From Enterococcus dispar ATCC 51266 (GTDB lineage Bacteria > Bacillota > Bacilli > Lactobacillales > Enterococcaceae), in the NCBI RefSeq assembly GCF_000406945.1, contig NZ_KE136354.1, forward strand, positions 1,511,207 to 1,575,206: a DNA stretch of 64,000 nucleotides. The letters run 5' to 3'. This document shows positions 35,412 through 46,893 of this stretch, in pieces; position 1 is the stretch's first letter; the number at the start of each line of letters is the position of its first letter. Both the position numbers and the translations under genes were made by a program. The notes under the pieces are model-generated. The model was not told the origin of the DNA and made no database searches. It worked only from the letters and a program-made list of their open reading frames with translations.

Positions 35412-36281
35412 TTAAGCTTTGTTTGCTGAACCGAACCAGTCAATGTGTTCTTCAGCATCTTTAACGATAGCAGCTTTACCTGGTGCTAATAATTTACGAG
35501 GGTCAAAGCCTTTACCTTCTTGATCTTTGCCAGCTTCGATGTATTCACGAGTTGCTTTAGCAAATGATAATTGGAATTCAGTATTAACGTTAACTTTAGA
35601 AACACCCATTGAGATAGCTTTTTGGATTTGTTCTTTTGGAATACCTGAACCGCCGTGTAATACCAATGGTACATCATGACCAACAGCATCTGCGATTTCT
35701 TGTAAGTGGTCAAATGCAAGACCTTGCCAGTTTTCTGGGTAAACACCGTGGATGTTACCAATACCACATGCTAAGTAGTCGATACCTGTAGCAACCATTT
35801 GTTTACATTCTTCAATGTCAGCTAATTCGCCAGCACCGATGATACCGTCTTCTTCCCCACCAATTGAACCAACTTCACATTCAACTGAGATACCTTTAGC
35901 GTGTGCTTTTGCAACAACGTCTTTAGCTAATTTCAAGTTTTCTTCAAATGGTAAATGAGAACCATCGAACATAACTGAAGTGTAGCCAGCTTCGATACAT
36001 GCTAAAGCTGCTTCGTAGTCACCATGGTCTAAGTGGATTGCAACTGGAACTGTAATATTCATTGATTCAACTAAGTCGTTGATCATGTTAACAGCTAATT
36101 TGTAACCACCCATGTATTTTGCTGCACCCATTGAAGTTTGGATTAGAACAGGGGCTTTTTTAGCTTCTGCTGCTTCCAAAATCGCTTGAGTCCATTCTAA
36201 GTTATTTGTGTTGTAACCGCCGACAGCGTAACCACCTTTACGGGCTGCTTTTAGAAATTCTGCTGCTGATACTACTGGCAT
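35412..36281 (-). CDS. fba: Class II fructose-bisphosphate aldolase
   Basis: A 289-residue zinc-dependent aldolase of glycolysis, cleaving fructose-1,6-bisphosphate to dihydroxyacetone phosphate and glyceraldehyde-3-phosphate. Visible sites: HLDHGD with the catalytic Asp and zinc-binding His (~84-89), ECEVGSIGGEEDG, the GIGNIHGVYP loop and VLHGGSGIP with two more zinc His, and KVNVNTE. It has strong codon bias and a strong ribosome site (GGAGGAA), as expected for an abundant enzyme. It is monocistronic here, with its own terminator, next to pyrG. Confidence 0.96.
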   Translation of the reverse strand: MPVVSAAEFLKAARKGGYAVGGYNTNNLEWTQAILEAAEAKKAPVLIQTSMGAAKYMGGYKLAVNMINDLVESMNITVPVAIHLDHGDYEAALACIEAGYTSVMFDGSHLPFEENLKLAKDVVAKAHAKGISVECEVGSIGGEEDGIIGAGELADIEECKQMVATGIDYLACGIGNIHGVYPENWQGLAFDHLQEIADAVGHDVPLVLHGGSGIPKEQIQKAISMGVSKVNVNTEFQLSFAKATREYIEAGKDQEGKGFDPRKLLAPGKAAIVKDAEEHIDWFGSANKA

Positions 36282-36578
36282 AAAAAATTCCTCCTAAGTT
36301 TTAATAAACTTTATTTGTTAGGCATATCCTAACCACCGCTACTATTTTAGCAAATATTTCCTGCTATTACCACTAAAATGGCAGATTAATTCTTTCATAA
36401 AAAGATTGCACAAATTTAAATAGCGGCTGTTTTCAATAGTTTTTCTGAAAAACTTTGTTACATTCCGCTTTGCCATTGCTTTTTCCTTTCAAAAGATAAC
36501 AACGCTAATTCTTTTTCTCTGCAAATTATTTCACAGACTTTTTTTAATTTTTTCGTCTATCTTAAAAAAAAGCAAAAA
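36282..36578. other. Intergenic region between fba and pyrG
   Basis: About 300 bp of AT-rich sequence holding the fba promoter region. No -35/-10 pair is convincing by eye and no other feature is seen. Confidence 0.4.
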
Positions 36579-36657
36579 AATACCTGAAATTAGTTATGTG
36601 TCTACTCCTCTTTTTTAGCTAAAAGAACAGCTTTTTTCACAACATATTTCAGGTATT
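36579..36657 (-). terminator. Long-stem terminator after pyrG
   Basis: AATACCTGAAAT (36579-36590) pairs with ATTTCAGGTATT (36646-36657), followed by T7 on the minus strand. A further AGCT/AGCT hairpin fills the 55-nt apical region. Confidence 0.7.
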
Positions 36658-36694
36658 CCGTTTATTGATTTAACACGTTGTGACGAACAACGGA

Positions 36695-38299
<1,605 letters not shown>

Positions 38300-38352
38300 T
38301 TAAAAACTCCTTCTATATTTTTTTACAGGAAAAGCTTCTGTAAATAAAAGAA

Positions 38353-38456
38353 GCTCCCTATCCAAATTGAATAGGGAGCATATTTTCCAGAACTTTGACC
38401 CTAAAGTAATTAGGGTGCCCAAGTAGGATATTACAATCTCTACTATCTTTTGTCAA
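38353..38456 (-). promoter_or_regulatory. pyrG promoter and CTP-responsive attenuator leader
   Basis: On the minus strand, TTGACA (38451-38456), 17-bp spacer and TAATAT (38428-38433) lead to a start at GGG (38420-38418). The leader ends in a terminator, GCTCCCTAT/ATAGGGAGC (38353-38379), with T-rich sequence after it. In Bacillus and related bacteria, low CTP causes extra G addition at pppGGG, and the poly-G then pairs with the CCC-containing arm, preventing termination. All parts are present here. Confidence 0.85.
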
Positions 38457-38628
38457 TAACCCATTTTTATAAAAGGCTTTCATCTTAAGAAATAATTTAG
38501 TCGTCATTTCCCGTCAGTAAAACCGCCAGCTTATTCTGCTATATTCCAATGCCTCAGCTAAAAATGTGAGAGAATTTTCTAATTTTTATCTGCTTCCTCA
38601 AAATAACGCTAAAAACGTTTTCTTAAAC

Positions 38629-38808
38629 TTAAACGCGCAATGGTTCTCTTTCTTGATAACCGGTATAGTTTGCAACGTGTAAAAGTTCCTTTGCATTTTT
38701 TATGCGAGTTTCAGTTGGTGGTTCAATGCCTTCCAAAGGATATTTCAAGCCCATTTCCTGCCATTTGTACTTGCCCATCGTATGATAAGGTAAGATTTCT
38801 ACCTTTTT
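38629..38808 (-). pseudogene. pflA: C-terminal remnant of pyruvate formate-lyase activating enzyme
   Basis: Directly after the pflB stop, about 59 codons read KKVEILPYHTMGKYKWQEMG, then KYPLEGIEPPTETRIKNAKELL and a short tail to TAA at 38629. This is the C-terminal end of PflA, a ~250-residue radical SAM enzyme. The N-terminal three quarters, including the CxxxCxxC cluster motif and any start, are gone. The remnant begins 2 nt after the pflB stop, so a deletion removed the spacer and most of the gene. Without another pflA in the genome, PflB could not be activated. Confidence 0.88.
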
Positions 38809-38810
38809 TA

Positions 38811-41060
38811 TTACATCGATTCGTGCATTGTCCGCGCAATGACATCATCTTGTTGTTCTTTGGTTAACTTGATAAAGTTCACGGCATAACCGGATACCCG
38901 AATAGTTAATTGTGGGTATTTTTCTGGATGTGCTTGCGCATCTAACAAGGTATCCCGATTGAAGACGTTAATATTCAAGTGGTGACCACCTTTTGCCGCA
39001 TAACCGTCTAACATTGTAGCTAAGTTTTCTTCTTGTGTTGCTTCATCACGACCTAATGCCTTTGGCACGATAGAGAAGGTATTGGAAATACCATCTAGTG
39101 AGTAGTCATAAGGAATTTTCGCTACAGAAGACAAGCTTGCTAACGCACCGTGAGTATCGCGACCGTGCATTGGGTTAGCTCCTGGCGCAAATGGTTGACC
39201 AGCGCGACGCCCGTCTGGTGTATTTCCCGTTTTCTTCCCGTAAACAACATTGGAAGTAATCGTCAAAATAGAAGTGGTATGTTTAGCATCCCGATATGTT
39301 TTGTTACGTTTTACTTTTGTCATGAAGGTCTTCAATAAGTTCACAGCGATTTCGTCGACGCGATCATCGTTGTTCCCATATTTTGGATAGTCTCCTTCAA
39401 TGATATAGTCTTCTACGATACCATTTTCATCACGAACTGTTTTAACTTTGGCATATTTAATCGCAGATAAAGAGTCAACGGCTACAGAGAAGCCTGCAAT
39501 ACCAGTGGCCATAGTGCGTAAGATATCGGTATCTTGTAATGCCATTTCAATACGTTCGTAGGAATATTTATCGTGCATGTAATGGATAATGTTTAATGTA
39601 TTCAGATACAATTCTGTGATCCAGTCCATCATGGCATCGTATTTTTCAACAACTTCGTCGTAAGCGAGATATTCAGAAGTAATCGGTTGATATTTTGGTC
39701 CCACTTGTGCTTTTGATTTTTCATCAACCCCACCATTAATCGCGTATAACAATGTTTTCGCCAAGTTGGCACGCGCGCCAAAGAATTGCATTTGTTTCCC
39801 AATGCGCATCGCAGAAACACAACAAGCGATTCCGTAATCGTCACCCCAATGTGGACGCATTACATCATCGTTTTCATATTGAATTGCGGAAGTTTGAATA
39901 CTCATCTTGGCACAGAATGTTTTGAAGTTATGTGGAAGACGTGTCGACCATAAAACAGTCAAGTTTGGTTCTGGCGCAGGCCCTAAGTTTGATAAGGTGT
40001 GCAAGAAACGGAAACTATTTTTTGTGACCATATGACGGCCATCTTCTCCGATACCCCCGATAGATTCTGTTACCCAAGTTGGGTCGCCAGAAAATAGAGC
40101 GTTGTAATCAGGTGTCCGCGCAAATTTAACCAAACGCAATTTCATTACAAAATGATCGACAATTTCTTGTGCTTCTTCTTCTGTTAAAACACCATTTTGT
40201 AAGTCACGTTCAACATAAATATCTAAGAAAGTTGATGTACGACCAAGAGACATTGCCGCACCATTTTGTTCTTTAATCGCAGCTAAGTAGCCAAGGTATA
40301 ACCATTGGAAAGCTTCTTTGGCATTAGTAGCCGGTTGTGAAATATCAAAGCCATAAATCGTACCAAGCTCTTTTAATTCGTTTAACGCCCGTAATTGTTC
40401 ATTTAATTCTTCCCGTTGGCGAATTACGTCATCAGACATCGTACCATTGCCACAGTTGAATAAATCTTTTTGTTTTTCTTTAATTAAGAAGTCTACCCCA
40501 TATAACGCTACCCGACGATAGTCGCCAATGATACGGCCACGACCATAAGCATCTGGTAAACCAGTGATAACGCCAGAGCGACGTGCTGCGCGCATTTCAG
40601 GTGTATAGGCATCAAAAACGCCTTGATTATGTGTTTTACGATAGTCACGGAAAATATGTGAAATTTCAGAATCGATTTCATAGCCATACGCTTCAGCGGC
40701 TTGTTCGGACATACGGATTCCACCGAATGGTTGTAAGCTGCGTTTGAAAGGTTTTTCAGTTTGGAAACCGACAACTGTTTCTAATTCTTTGTTTAAATAA
40801 CCAGGGCCATGAGAAGTAATTGTCGAAACCACTTTGGTATCCATATCTAAAACGCCACCATTGTCACGTTCTTGTTGGTTTAATTCCATTACTTGATCCC
40901 AAAGTTTTGTCGTTGCTTCTGTTGGGCCAGCTAGAAATTCATCTGTGCCGTCAAATTGTGTGTAGTTGGCTTGGATAAAATCACGTACGTTCACTTCATT
41001 TTGCCAAGCTTTGCCTTTAAATCCGTTCCACGTATTTGTCTGTAAATCTGTCTTTTGCAT
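38811..41060 (-). CDS. pflB: Formate C-acetyltransferase (pyruvate formate-lyase)
   Basis: A 749-residue glycyl-radical enzyme, complete. It converts pyruvate and CoA to acetyl-CoA and formate under anaerobic conditions. The active-site pair Cys413-Cys414 is in GIACCVSAM, and the radical Gly724 is in RVSGYAVNF near the C-terminus. No frameshift or missing key residue is seen. Its activating enzyme gene, which normally follows, is reduced to a 59-codon remnant, so the enzyme may be inactive unless another activase exists. ATG follows AAGGAG. Confidence 0.95.
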   Translation of the reverse strand: MQKTDLQTNTWNGFKGKAWQNEVNVRDFIQANYTQFDGTDEFLAGPTEATTKLWDQVMELNQQERDNGGVLDMDTKVVSTITSHGPGYLNKELETVVGFQTEKPFKRSLQPFGGIRMSEQAAEAYGYEIDSEISHIFRDYRKTHNQGVFDAYTPEMRAARRSGVITGLPDAYGRGRIIGDYRRVALYGVDFLIKEKQKDLFNCGNGTMSDDVIRQREELNEQLRALNELKELGTIYGFDISQPATNAKEAFQWLYLGYLAAIKEQNGAAMSLGRTSTFLDIYVERDLQNGVLTEEEAQEIVDHFVMKLRLVKFARTPDYNALFSGDPTWVTESIGGIGEDGRHMVTKNSFRFLHTLSNLGPAPEPNLTVLWSTRLPHNFKTFCAKMSIQTSAIQYENDDVMRPHWGDDYGIACCVSAMRIGKQMQFFGARANLAKTLLYAINGGVDEKSKAQVGPKYQPITSEYLAYDEVVEKYDAMMDWITELYLNTLNIIHYMHDKYSYERIEMALQDTDILRTMATGIAGFSVAVDSLSAIKYAKVKTVRDENGIVEDYIIEGDYPKYGNNDDRVDEIAVNLLKTFMTKVKRNKTYRDAKHTTSILTITSNVVYGKKTGNTPDGRRAGQPFAPGANPMHGRDTHGALASLSSVAKIPYDYSLDGISNTFSIVPKALGRDEATQEENLATMLDGYAAKGGHHLNINVFNRDTLLDAQAHPEKYPQLTIRVSGYAVNFIKLTKEQQDDVIARTMHESM

Positions 41061-41080
41061 TTGTCTATACTCCTTTATTT

Positions 41081-41767
41081 TTAAATAATTCCCATTACAC
41101 TTGCTACAATTGGAACCACTACCGCTGTTGTAATTCCGACCACGACCACCGAAATACTGGCCATCGCTGTTTCTGTTTCTCCCATTTCCATGCTGACAGC
41201 AACCCCTAATGCGTGCCCAGCAGCACCCAAAGCCAAACCTTTTGCAATAGGATTTTTAATCTTAAACCACTTTAAGGCAATTGCGCCTAAAGCATAAACT
41301 AAAACGCCATTAAAAATAACTGAAAATGCTGCAATCGATGCAATCCCGCCCACAGAAGTTGCAACTGGAACTGCAATCGCTGTTGTTGCTGCTTGGGGAA
41401 GCAGCGATGCAATGAGTTGTGGATGCATTTTAATAATATAACCTGCTAAAACAACTGAGGCCGCTGAAACGACAGAACCAATCGTGATTGCCACCATAAT
41501 TTCCATAAAATACTTTTTTAAGATATCCCGTTTTTTGTACAAAGGAATAGCAAAAGCAATCGTTGCCGGTTCTAGAAAGAACATAATAATTTTGCCACCT
41601 TCGTTATAATCGTCATAACTGATACCTGTAACTTTTAATACTAAAACACCTAAAATCATCGCAACAAATAATGGGGTAAATAAGAAGAAGCCTTTACTTT
41701 TCTTAAATAAAAAGGTTCCAATTCCAAAAACGACTAGAGAGATAATAATACCAACATAAGGTGTCAT
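41081..41767 (-). CDS. lrgB: LrgB-family membrane protein
   Basis: A 228-residue membrane protein with about six to seven hydrophobic segments. The C-terminal half has [26 protein letters not shown] and [22 protein letters not shown], the hallmark of LrgB/CidB proteins. LrgAB modulate murein hydrolase export or autolysis and in several Gram-positives transport pyruvate. It lies 1 bp downstream of lrgA. The link to pflB next door may reflect pyruvate metabolism (inference). Confidence 0.92.
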   Translation of the reverse strand: MTPYVGIIISLVVFGIGTFLFKKSKGFFLFTPLFVAMILGVLVLKVTGISYDDYNEGGKIIMFFLEPATIAFAIPLYKKRDILKKYFMEIMVAITIGSVVSAASVVLAGYIIKMHPQLIASLLPQAATTAIAVPVATSVGGIASIAAFSVIFNGVLVYALGAIALKWFKIKNPIAKGLALGAAGHALGVAVSMEMGETETAMASISVVVVGITTAVVVPIVASVMGII

Positions 41768-41768
41768 A

Positions 41769-42188
41769 TTAAGAAACCTCCTTTAAACCTTTATTAAGTG
41801 ATTTTTCTTCGCCTGCTTGGGTATGGCGATCTTTAACACCTAACAATAAACTTGAGCCCCACCCTGTTGCAGCCAGTAGCGCCAAAGTAGCAATTAAGAT
41901 AACCGCCAGAATTTGAATACCTGAGCTTTTCATAATGCCTAGGGAATTTACTAATGAAATACCTGAAGGAACAAATAGAAAAGTGATGACACTGGATAGA
42001 TTGTTTGCTAAATCTTCTATTTGTTCAAGTTTCACAATACCGGTACATAAAGCACCAAATAAAAGCAACATACCAATTAGTGAAGGCGAAATAGCAATTG
42101 GTAATATTTTTGCAATGCCATTTGAAATTAACATAATAAGGGCAAAGACGAAGGCTTGTTGTAAGAATGAATAAACTTTTTTTTCCAT
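41769..42188 (-). CDS. lrgA: LrgA/CidA-family membrane protein
   Basis: A 139-residue protein with four hydrophobic segments and the LrgA pattern ([62 protein letters not shown]). LrgA is a holin-like partner of LrgB. ATG follows AAGGAGCG. A -10 TATACT at 42222-42227 on the minus strand without a good -35 suggests an activator-dependent promoter, probably LytR encoded just upstream. Confidence 0.92.
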   Translation of the reverse strand: MEKKVYSFLQQAFVFALIMLISNGIAKILPIAISPSLIGMLLLFGALCTGIVKLEQIEDLANNLSSVITFLFVPSGISLVNSLGIMKSSGIQILAVILIATLALLAATGWGSSLLLGVKDRHTQAGEEKSLNKGLKEVS

Positions 42189-42294
42189 GTTTTTTCGCTC
42201 CTTTGTTTTGTTTACATGCTTAGTATACGAAAATCCACGTTTTTGTTACCGCTTTCTTCATAAGTTGCGCGATCTAGAACATGAAATGCAAAAA

Positions 42295-42322
42295 AAAACG
42301 CTTGACTTGCAGCAAGCGCCAG
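42295..42322 (-). terminator. Terminator after lytSR
   Basis: CGCTTG (42299-42304) and CAAGCG (42313-42318), followed by T8 on the minus strand. It separates lytSR from lrgAB. Confidence 0.75.
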
Positions 42323-42331
42323 ACAAAATAT

Positions 42332-43057
42332 CTATTCTAAATTTAAGCGCTCTTTAAAAACTTTTAAATAAGAACGACTAACTGGTACTTTTTCACCATT
42401 TTCCATTGTAAGTTGTAAAGTATGATTAAACCAAGGCTGAATTTCTTTTACTTTTGTCACATTAATAATAAAACTTCGATGCGTTTTAATAAAAAGAGCT
42501 GGGGGAAGTTTTTGTTCAATTCCACTTAGTGTTCCAGTTGTTGAATAATGTTTATCATCAGTAAAAATACGAACGTTACGCTCATCTACAGAAACCATTT
42601 GCACGGTTTCTGGATGAATCAAAAAAATCCGATCATCGCTATGAATAGGAAAAGCAGACCATTGTTCAGTTGTCTGGGTGCTCGTATTTTGCGTGCGTGT
42701 CCTTTGTTTTTCTGCCTTATTAAGAATCTCCATTACTCGCTTTTCTTCAAAAGGCTTCAATAAGTAATCGTTGGCATTAACTTGAAAAGCTTGCAGGGCA
42801 TAATCATCATAAGCCGTGGCAAAAACTAAGTAAGGAGGCTCCGTGAGATGCACCAATTTTTCCGCCAACTCAAAGCCACTTTCATCGGTTAAATGAATAT
42901 CCAAAAATAAAATATCAGGTTTTTGTTCCATCATTTTACCCATTGCTTCTAAAACACCTTCTGCTTGTGCCACACTTATGACAGCAGGATGTTGGCTGAC
43001 CAAATAACTCAATTCTTCTCTTGCCAGAGGTTCATCATCAACTAAAAGAACATGCAT
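42332..43057 (-). CDS. lytR: LytTR-type response regulator
   Basis: A 241-residue regulator: receiver domain (1-120) with phospho-acceptor Asp53 in ILFLDIHL and the acidic pocket VDDEP, then a LytTR DNA-binding domain (~140-241) with IFLIHPETVQMVSVDERNVRIFT and FIKTHRSFIINVTKV. It pairs with the sensor LytS encoded upstream with a 1-bp overlap, and should activate lrgAB, which is the next operon. LytTR proteins respond to membrane potential changes, or to pyruvate or acetate, in related systems. Confidence 0.94.
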   Translation of the reverse strand: MHVLLVDDEPLAREELSYLVSQHPAVISVAQAEGVLEAMGKMMEQKPDILFLDIHLTDESGFELAEKLVHLTEPPYLVFATAYDDYALQAFQVNANDYLLKPFEEKRVMEILNKAEKQRTRTQNTSTQTTEQWSAFPIHSDDRIFLIHPETVQMVSVDERNVRIFTDDKHYSTTGTLSGIEQKLPPALFIKTHRSFIINVTKVKEIQPWFNHTLQLTMENGEKVPVSRSYLKVFKERLNLE

Positions 43058-44799
43058 TATTCATTTCCTCCTTTAAGCTCTAATGGCAGCGAGATAGTAA
43101 AAATAGCCCCACCATTTTTTTTAGTTTCTACTTTTAACTCACCAGTCTCACCATATAAACTGTGTAAACGTCTACTTAAATTTTCTAAAGCAGTCCCCGT
43201 TCCTTTTTCTGAAACAACTGCTTGTTTCCCTAATTGTGACAACAAATCCGCTTTAATGCCAACACCATTATCTTCAACTTGTAAAATTAAAACATTTTTT
43301 TCACTGCGAATGGCAACTTCGACGTAATTATTTTCTTTACGATTGGCAAACGCATGTTTGATGGCATTTTCTACCAAAATCTGGACTGCATAAGGCGGGA
43401 TTAAAGCATTGTTTAATGCATCGTTTGTCTGCACGTCAATCTGATACCGATTGGGAAATCGTGCCTGCTCCAATTGTAAGTAAGCCGCTAAATGTTGCAA
43501 TTCTTGACTTAATAAAATTTTTGTCTGCCGTGCACCAGTTAAATTTCCTCGGAAATATGTGCTTAATTGCAGTAGTAAACTACGGGCTTGATCTGTATCT
43601 CGCCGCATCAAAGCAGAAATGGTGTTAATGGCATTAAAGAAAAAGTGAGGATTGACTTGTGCTTGTAAAGACTTAATTTCAGCATCTTTTAACAGCTGAC
43701 TTCTTTCTTCTGCTTCCCCTAATTCTATTTGGGAAGAAAAAATAGTTGCTAAGCCTTCAGCTAATTCTTCTTCTACATAAGTTAATTTACTTTCATCAGT
43801 AAAATACATTTTTAGTGTTCCGACCACTTTTTCATGGGCAAAAAGTGGAATAACGATAGCTGCTGCTAACGGACAATTGGGATTTTTACAACCAATTTGT
43901 TCTTTAGAGTGGGCAATTAACATCTCACCTGACTGCAAAACTTTTTTAGACAGTTCAGTAATCACTTCAAGTTCAGGAATATGATGATCGCTCCCTGCTC
44001 CCACATGGGCTAAAATTTGATGCTTATCTGTCATACTAATAGCAGCCAGCTTAGTATAGCGTTGGATAATTTCTGCCGCTGCTTGACTCGATTCGCGTTT
44101 TAAACCTGCGCGAAAATAAGGCAGCGTTTGGGCTGCTAAGTTTAATACATCATGCGTTTGGACTGCTTTGGCTTGTTCTTCTTGCTTTAGCGTGATATTG
44201 ATAATCGACATAAAAATAAACGTTCCGATCCCGTTAATCATAATCATCGGCCCCGCGATCATTTTGGCTAATTCAGTACCACTAAAAACCGCAACAAAAA
44301 TCATTTGAACAGACTCCATTAAGATGCCAACTAACGCATATACAAAAGATTTATTTTGCCATTGTTTTTTGATTAAAAGCAGACGAATCAATCCCGACAC
44401 AAGACCTATCAATAAAGAAGAAAAAATGTAAAAACTCCCTTCACCGCTTCCTTGAAAAAAGCGGTGCAAGCCGGCAATGCCGCCAACTGTTGTCCCAACG
44501 CTAGGACCACCCACGAGGCCCGCCACACTAATTACCAAAGTGCGGGCATTGGCAATGGAGGTATTCTCAGAAATATGGGTTAAAAAATTGCTAGGCACAA
44601 TTTTATTACCGGTAATTTCAATGCCGGTAAAGTTAGTTAAGATCGCAAATAAACCAAAAACAACAATCAAAATCACTTTGGAAGAAAGTTGCTCTCTGTT
44701 TTCCAACACCCGTTTGAAATATGAAACATTAACTAATAAAAAGGCCAGTAAAATAATTAAGCCGACCCGCTCCATCATTAAAATAAATAAATCCAACAT
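43057..44799 (-). CDS. lytS: LytS-type sensor histidine kinase
   Basis: A 580-residue kinase. Five to six N-terminal hydrophobic segments (5TM-LYT sensor domain, with LTNFTGIEI and GLVGGPSVGTTVGGIAGLHRFFQG) are followed by a GAF-like domain (~230-360), the dimerization part with phospho-His385 in QVNPHFFFNAINTI, and an ATPase domain with ENAIKHAF and DNGVGI. Its 5TM domain is the one linked to membrane stress or extracellular pyruvate sensing in other species. It is cotranscribed with lytR. Confidence 0.94.
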   Translation of the reverse strand: MLDLFILMMERVGLIILLAFLLVNVSYFKRVLENREQLSSKVILIVVFGLFAILTNFTGIEITGNKIVPSNFLTHISENTSIANARTLVISVAGLVGGPSVGTTVGGIAGLHRFFQGSGEGSFYIFSSLLIGLVSGLIRLLLIKKQWQNKSFVYALVGILMESVQMIFVAVFSGTELAKMIAGPMIMINGIGTFIFMSIINITLKQEEQAKAVQTHDVLNLAAQTLPYFRAGLKRESSQAAAEIIQRYTKLAAISMTDKHQILAHVGAGSDHHIPELEVITELSKKVLQSGEMLIAHSKEQIGCKNPNCPLAAAIVIPLFAHEKVVGTLKMYFTDESKLTYVEEELAEGLATIFSSQIELGEAEERSQLLKDAEIKSLQAQVNPHFFFNAINTISALMRRDTDQARSLLLQLSTYFRGNLTGARQTKILLSQELQHLAAYLQLEQARFPNRYQIDVQTNDALNNALIPPYAVQILVENAIKHAFANRKENNYVEVAIRSEKNVLILQVEDNGVGIKADLLSQLGKQAVVSEKGTGTALENLSRRLHSLYGETGELKVETKKNGGAIFTISLPLELKGGNE

Positions 44800-44916
44800 A
44801 TGTACGCCCTCTTTTACTATCCATTTTCCTAATAGTAGTGGTCAAAAGGTCTGATTGTCAATTTTTAATGAGATAAAAAGCTATATCCAACTAAAATCAA
44901 CTGCAGAATAAATACA

Positions 44917-44960
44917 AAACAAACCGCTCCAAGCCAAAGCTCAAAGCGGTTTGTTTTCCT
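44917..44960 (-). terminator. Terminator of glnA
   Basis: AACAAACCGCT (44918-44928) and AGCGGTTTGTT (44945-44955) form an 11-bp perfect stem, with T-rich sequence on the minus strand side. Confidence 0.8.
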
Positions 44961-44964
44961 GTTT

Positions 44965-46305
44965 TTAATACAACTCTAAATATTGTTCTCTTTCCCATTC
45001 TGAAACCGTTTGGCGGAATGAAGCCCATTCCAACCGTTTTGCTTCCACAAAATTTTGGCAAATGTGGTTGCCTAACGCATCCACCATTACTTGATCTTTT
45101 CGCAATTCTTTAATGGCATTGTGTAATGTTGAAGGCAAATCTTTAATTTGTGCTTCTTCTCTTTCTGCTTCATTCATGACATAAATATTACGGTCAACAG
45201 CAGGTGGTGGTGTTAGTTCCCGGTGAATCCCATCCAGACCAGCTTCTAGCAAAACAGCCATTGCTAAATAGGGATTAGCAGAAGGATCGACTGAACGCAA
45301 TTCCAAACGTGTAGACAATCCACGTGATTCCGGTACCCGAATCAATGGTGAACGGTTGCGACCAGACCACGCTACATATACAGGTGCTTCATATCCTGGA
45401 ACAAGCCGTTTATAAGAGTTAACGATTGGGTTGCAGACTGCTGTATATGCTCGCGCATGTTCAATCAATCCGCCTAAGAAATGATAAGCGGTCTGGCTTA
45501 AGCCCATTTCTCCTGCTTCATCATAAAAAGCATTTTCTTTGCCTTTAAATAAAGACATGTTGCAGTGCATGCCTGAACCGTTAATCCCAAACAATGGTTT
45601 TGGCATAAAGGTTGCATGTAATCCATGTTTACGTGCAATGGTTTTGACAACTAATTTAAAAGTTTGGATATTGTCACAAGCGTCAACAACATCCGCATAT
45701 TTGAAGTCGATTTCATGTTGTCCAGGAGCTACTTCATGGTGAGATGCTTCTACTTCAAAGCCTAAGCTTTCTAATTCTAATACGATATCACGACGGCAGT
45801 TTTCACCTAAATCGGTAGGGGCAAAGTCAAAATAGCCACCAGCATCGTTTAATTCGGTCGTAATTTCTCCATCTTCATCTAATTTAAATAAGAAGAATTC
45901 TGGTTCTGGTCCTAAGTTAAATGAAGTAAAACCTAGTTGTTTCATGTGGTCCATCGCCCGCTTTAAATTACCGCGTGGATCACCAGCAAAAGGTGTCCCA
46001 TCAGGATTATAAATATCGCAGATTAAACGCGCAACTTTACCATGTTCACTTTCCCAAGGGAAGATCATCCAAGTAGATAAGTCTGGGTATAAATACATGT
46101 CACTTTCTTCGATACGGACAAAACCTTCAATAGAAGAACCATCAAACATCATTTTATTATCTAAAACTTTTTCCAATTGGCTTACTGGAACTTCAACATT
46201 TTTGATTGTTCCCATGATGTCTGTGAACATTAGACGTAAGAAACGGACATTTTCTTCTTCGACAATACGTTTGATATCTGTTGCTGTGTAGTTTACGCGC
46301 GGCAT
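44965..46305 (-). CDS. glnA: Glutamine synthetase type I
   Basis: A 446-residue GSI-alpha enzyme that makes glutamine from glutamate and ammonia with ATP. Visible: [23 protein letters not shown], the metal-binding [31 protein letters not shown], and the catalytic loop region [13 protein letters not shown]. It lacks the 25-residue insertion and adenylylation Tyr of GSI-beta, so control is by GlnR and feedback inhibition. It follows glnR in one operon, as in other low-GC Gram-positives. Confidence 0.96.
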   Translation of the reverse strand: MPRVNYTATDIKRIVEEENVRFLRLMFTDIMGTIKNVEVPVSQLEKVLDNKMMFDGSSIEGFVRIEESDMYLYPDLSTWMIFPWESEHGKVARLICDIYNPDGTPFAGDPRGNLKRAMDHMKQLGFTSFNLGPEPEFFLFKLDEDGEITTELNDAGGYFDFAPTDLGENCRRDIVLELESLGFEVEASHHEVAPGQHEIDFKYADVVDACDNIQTFKLVVKTIARKHGLHATFMPKPLFGINGSGMHCNMSLFKGKENAFYDEAGEMGLSQTAYHFLGGLIEHARAYTAVCNPIVNSYKRLVPGYEAPVYVAWSGRNRSPLIRVPESRGLSTRLELRSVDPSANPYLAMAVLLEAGLDGIHRELTPPPAVDRNIYVMNEAEREEAQIKDLPSTLHNAIKELRKDQVMVDALGNHICQNFVEAKRLEWASFRQTVSEWEREQYLELY

Positions 46306-46347
46306 ATAATCCCACCCTTAATTAGTTTTTTTATTTTCAAACAACGC

Positions 46348-46725
46348 CTACATTCGCGGACCTTGCTTAAATGGATTTTGTTGAGTTAAACCACCTTGGC
46401 TTAGTAGTTCATCATAAAAAATTTGGCGTACATCTTGGTCAGTTAACGGTTTTTTATTTTTGGCAATCTTTTCTTGCTGTTTTTGCATCTCATAAGCATG
46501 TTTAATTCCCGCCATATTTAAACCTTCAGACAAGTAATCCTTGATTTCAAGCAAAATATCAATATCATTCAAAGAATACATCCGGCGGTTGCCTTCACTT
46601 CTTTCAGGATGAATCAAATCTTGTTCTTCGTAATAACGAATTTGCCGCGCAGTGAGATCTGTTAATTTCATCACTGTTCCAATAGGAAAAACTGACATGG
46701 ATCGGCGCAACTCTTTTTCTCGCAT
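46348..46725 (-). CDS. glnR: Nitrogen regulator GlnR
   Basis: A 125-residue MerR-type repressor with the N-terminal winged helix (FPIGTVMKLTDLTARQIRYYEEQDLIHPERSEGNRRMYSLNDIDILLEI) and a short C-terminal tail (GLTQQNPFKQG) that in GlnR blocks DNA binding until feedback-inhibited glutamine synthetase acts as a chaperone. It represses glnRA when nitrogen is rich. A consensus GlnR box precedes its own promoter. ATG follows AAGGAG. Confidence 0.94.
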   Translation of the reverse strand: MREKELRRSMSVFPIGTVMKLTDLTARQIRYYEEQDLIHPERSEGNRRMYSLNDIDILLEIKDYLSEGLNMAGIKHAYEMQKQQEKIAKNKKPLTDQDVRQIFYDELLSQGGLTQQNPFKQGPRM

Positions 46726-46763
46726 GAAACTACTCCTTTCCGGTTGGTTTTTAACTTGGCATA

Positions 46764-46816
46764 ACTATACCAATCTCATTTTTGAAAGTCAAGGGCATAT
46801 GTTAGGTTTTATAACA
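46764..46816 (-). promoter_or_regulatory. glnRA promoter with GlnR box
   Basis: TTGACT (46787-46792), 17-bp spacer and TATAGT (46764-46769) on the minus strand. Just upstream is TGTTA-N7-TAACA (46800-46816), a perfect match to the GlnR/TnrA consensus TGTNA-N7-TNACA. Confidence 0.85.
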
Positions 46817-46844
46817 TAAATAATAAAAAATTTTCTGACAAATA

Positions 46845-46873
46845 AAAAGAACCTTGAATTGACAAGGTTCAAA
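46845..46873 (-). terminator. Terminator of the YnbB-like gene
   Basis: GAACCTTG (46849-46856) and CAAGGTTC (46863-46870) followed by TTTTTATT on the minus strand. Confidence 0.78.
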
Positions 46874-46893
46874 GAATTATAAAAAAACTAAAA

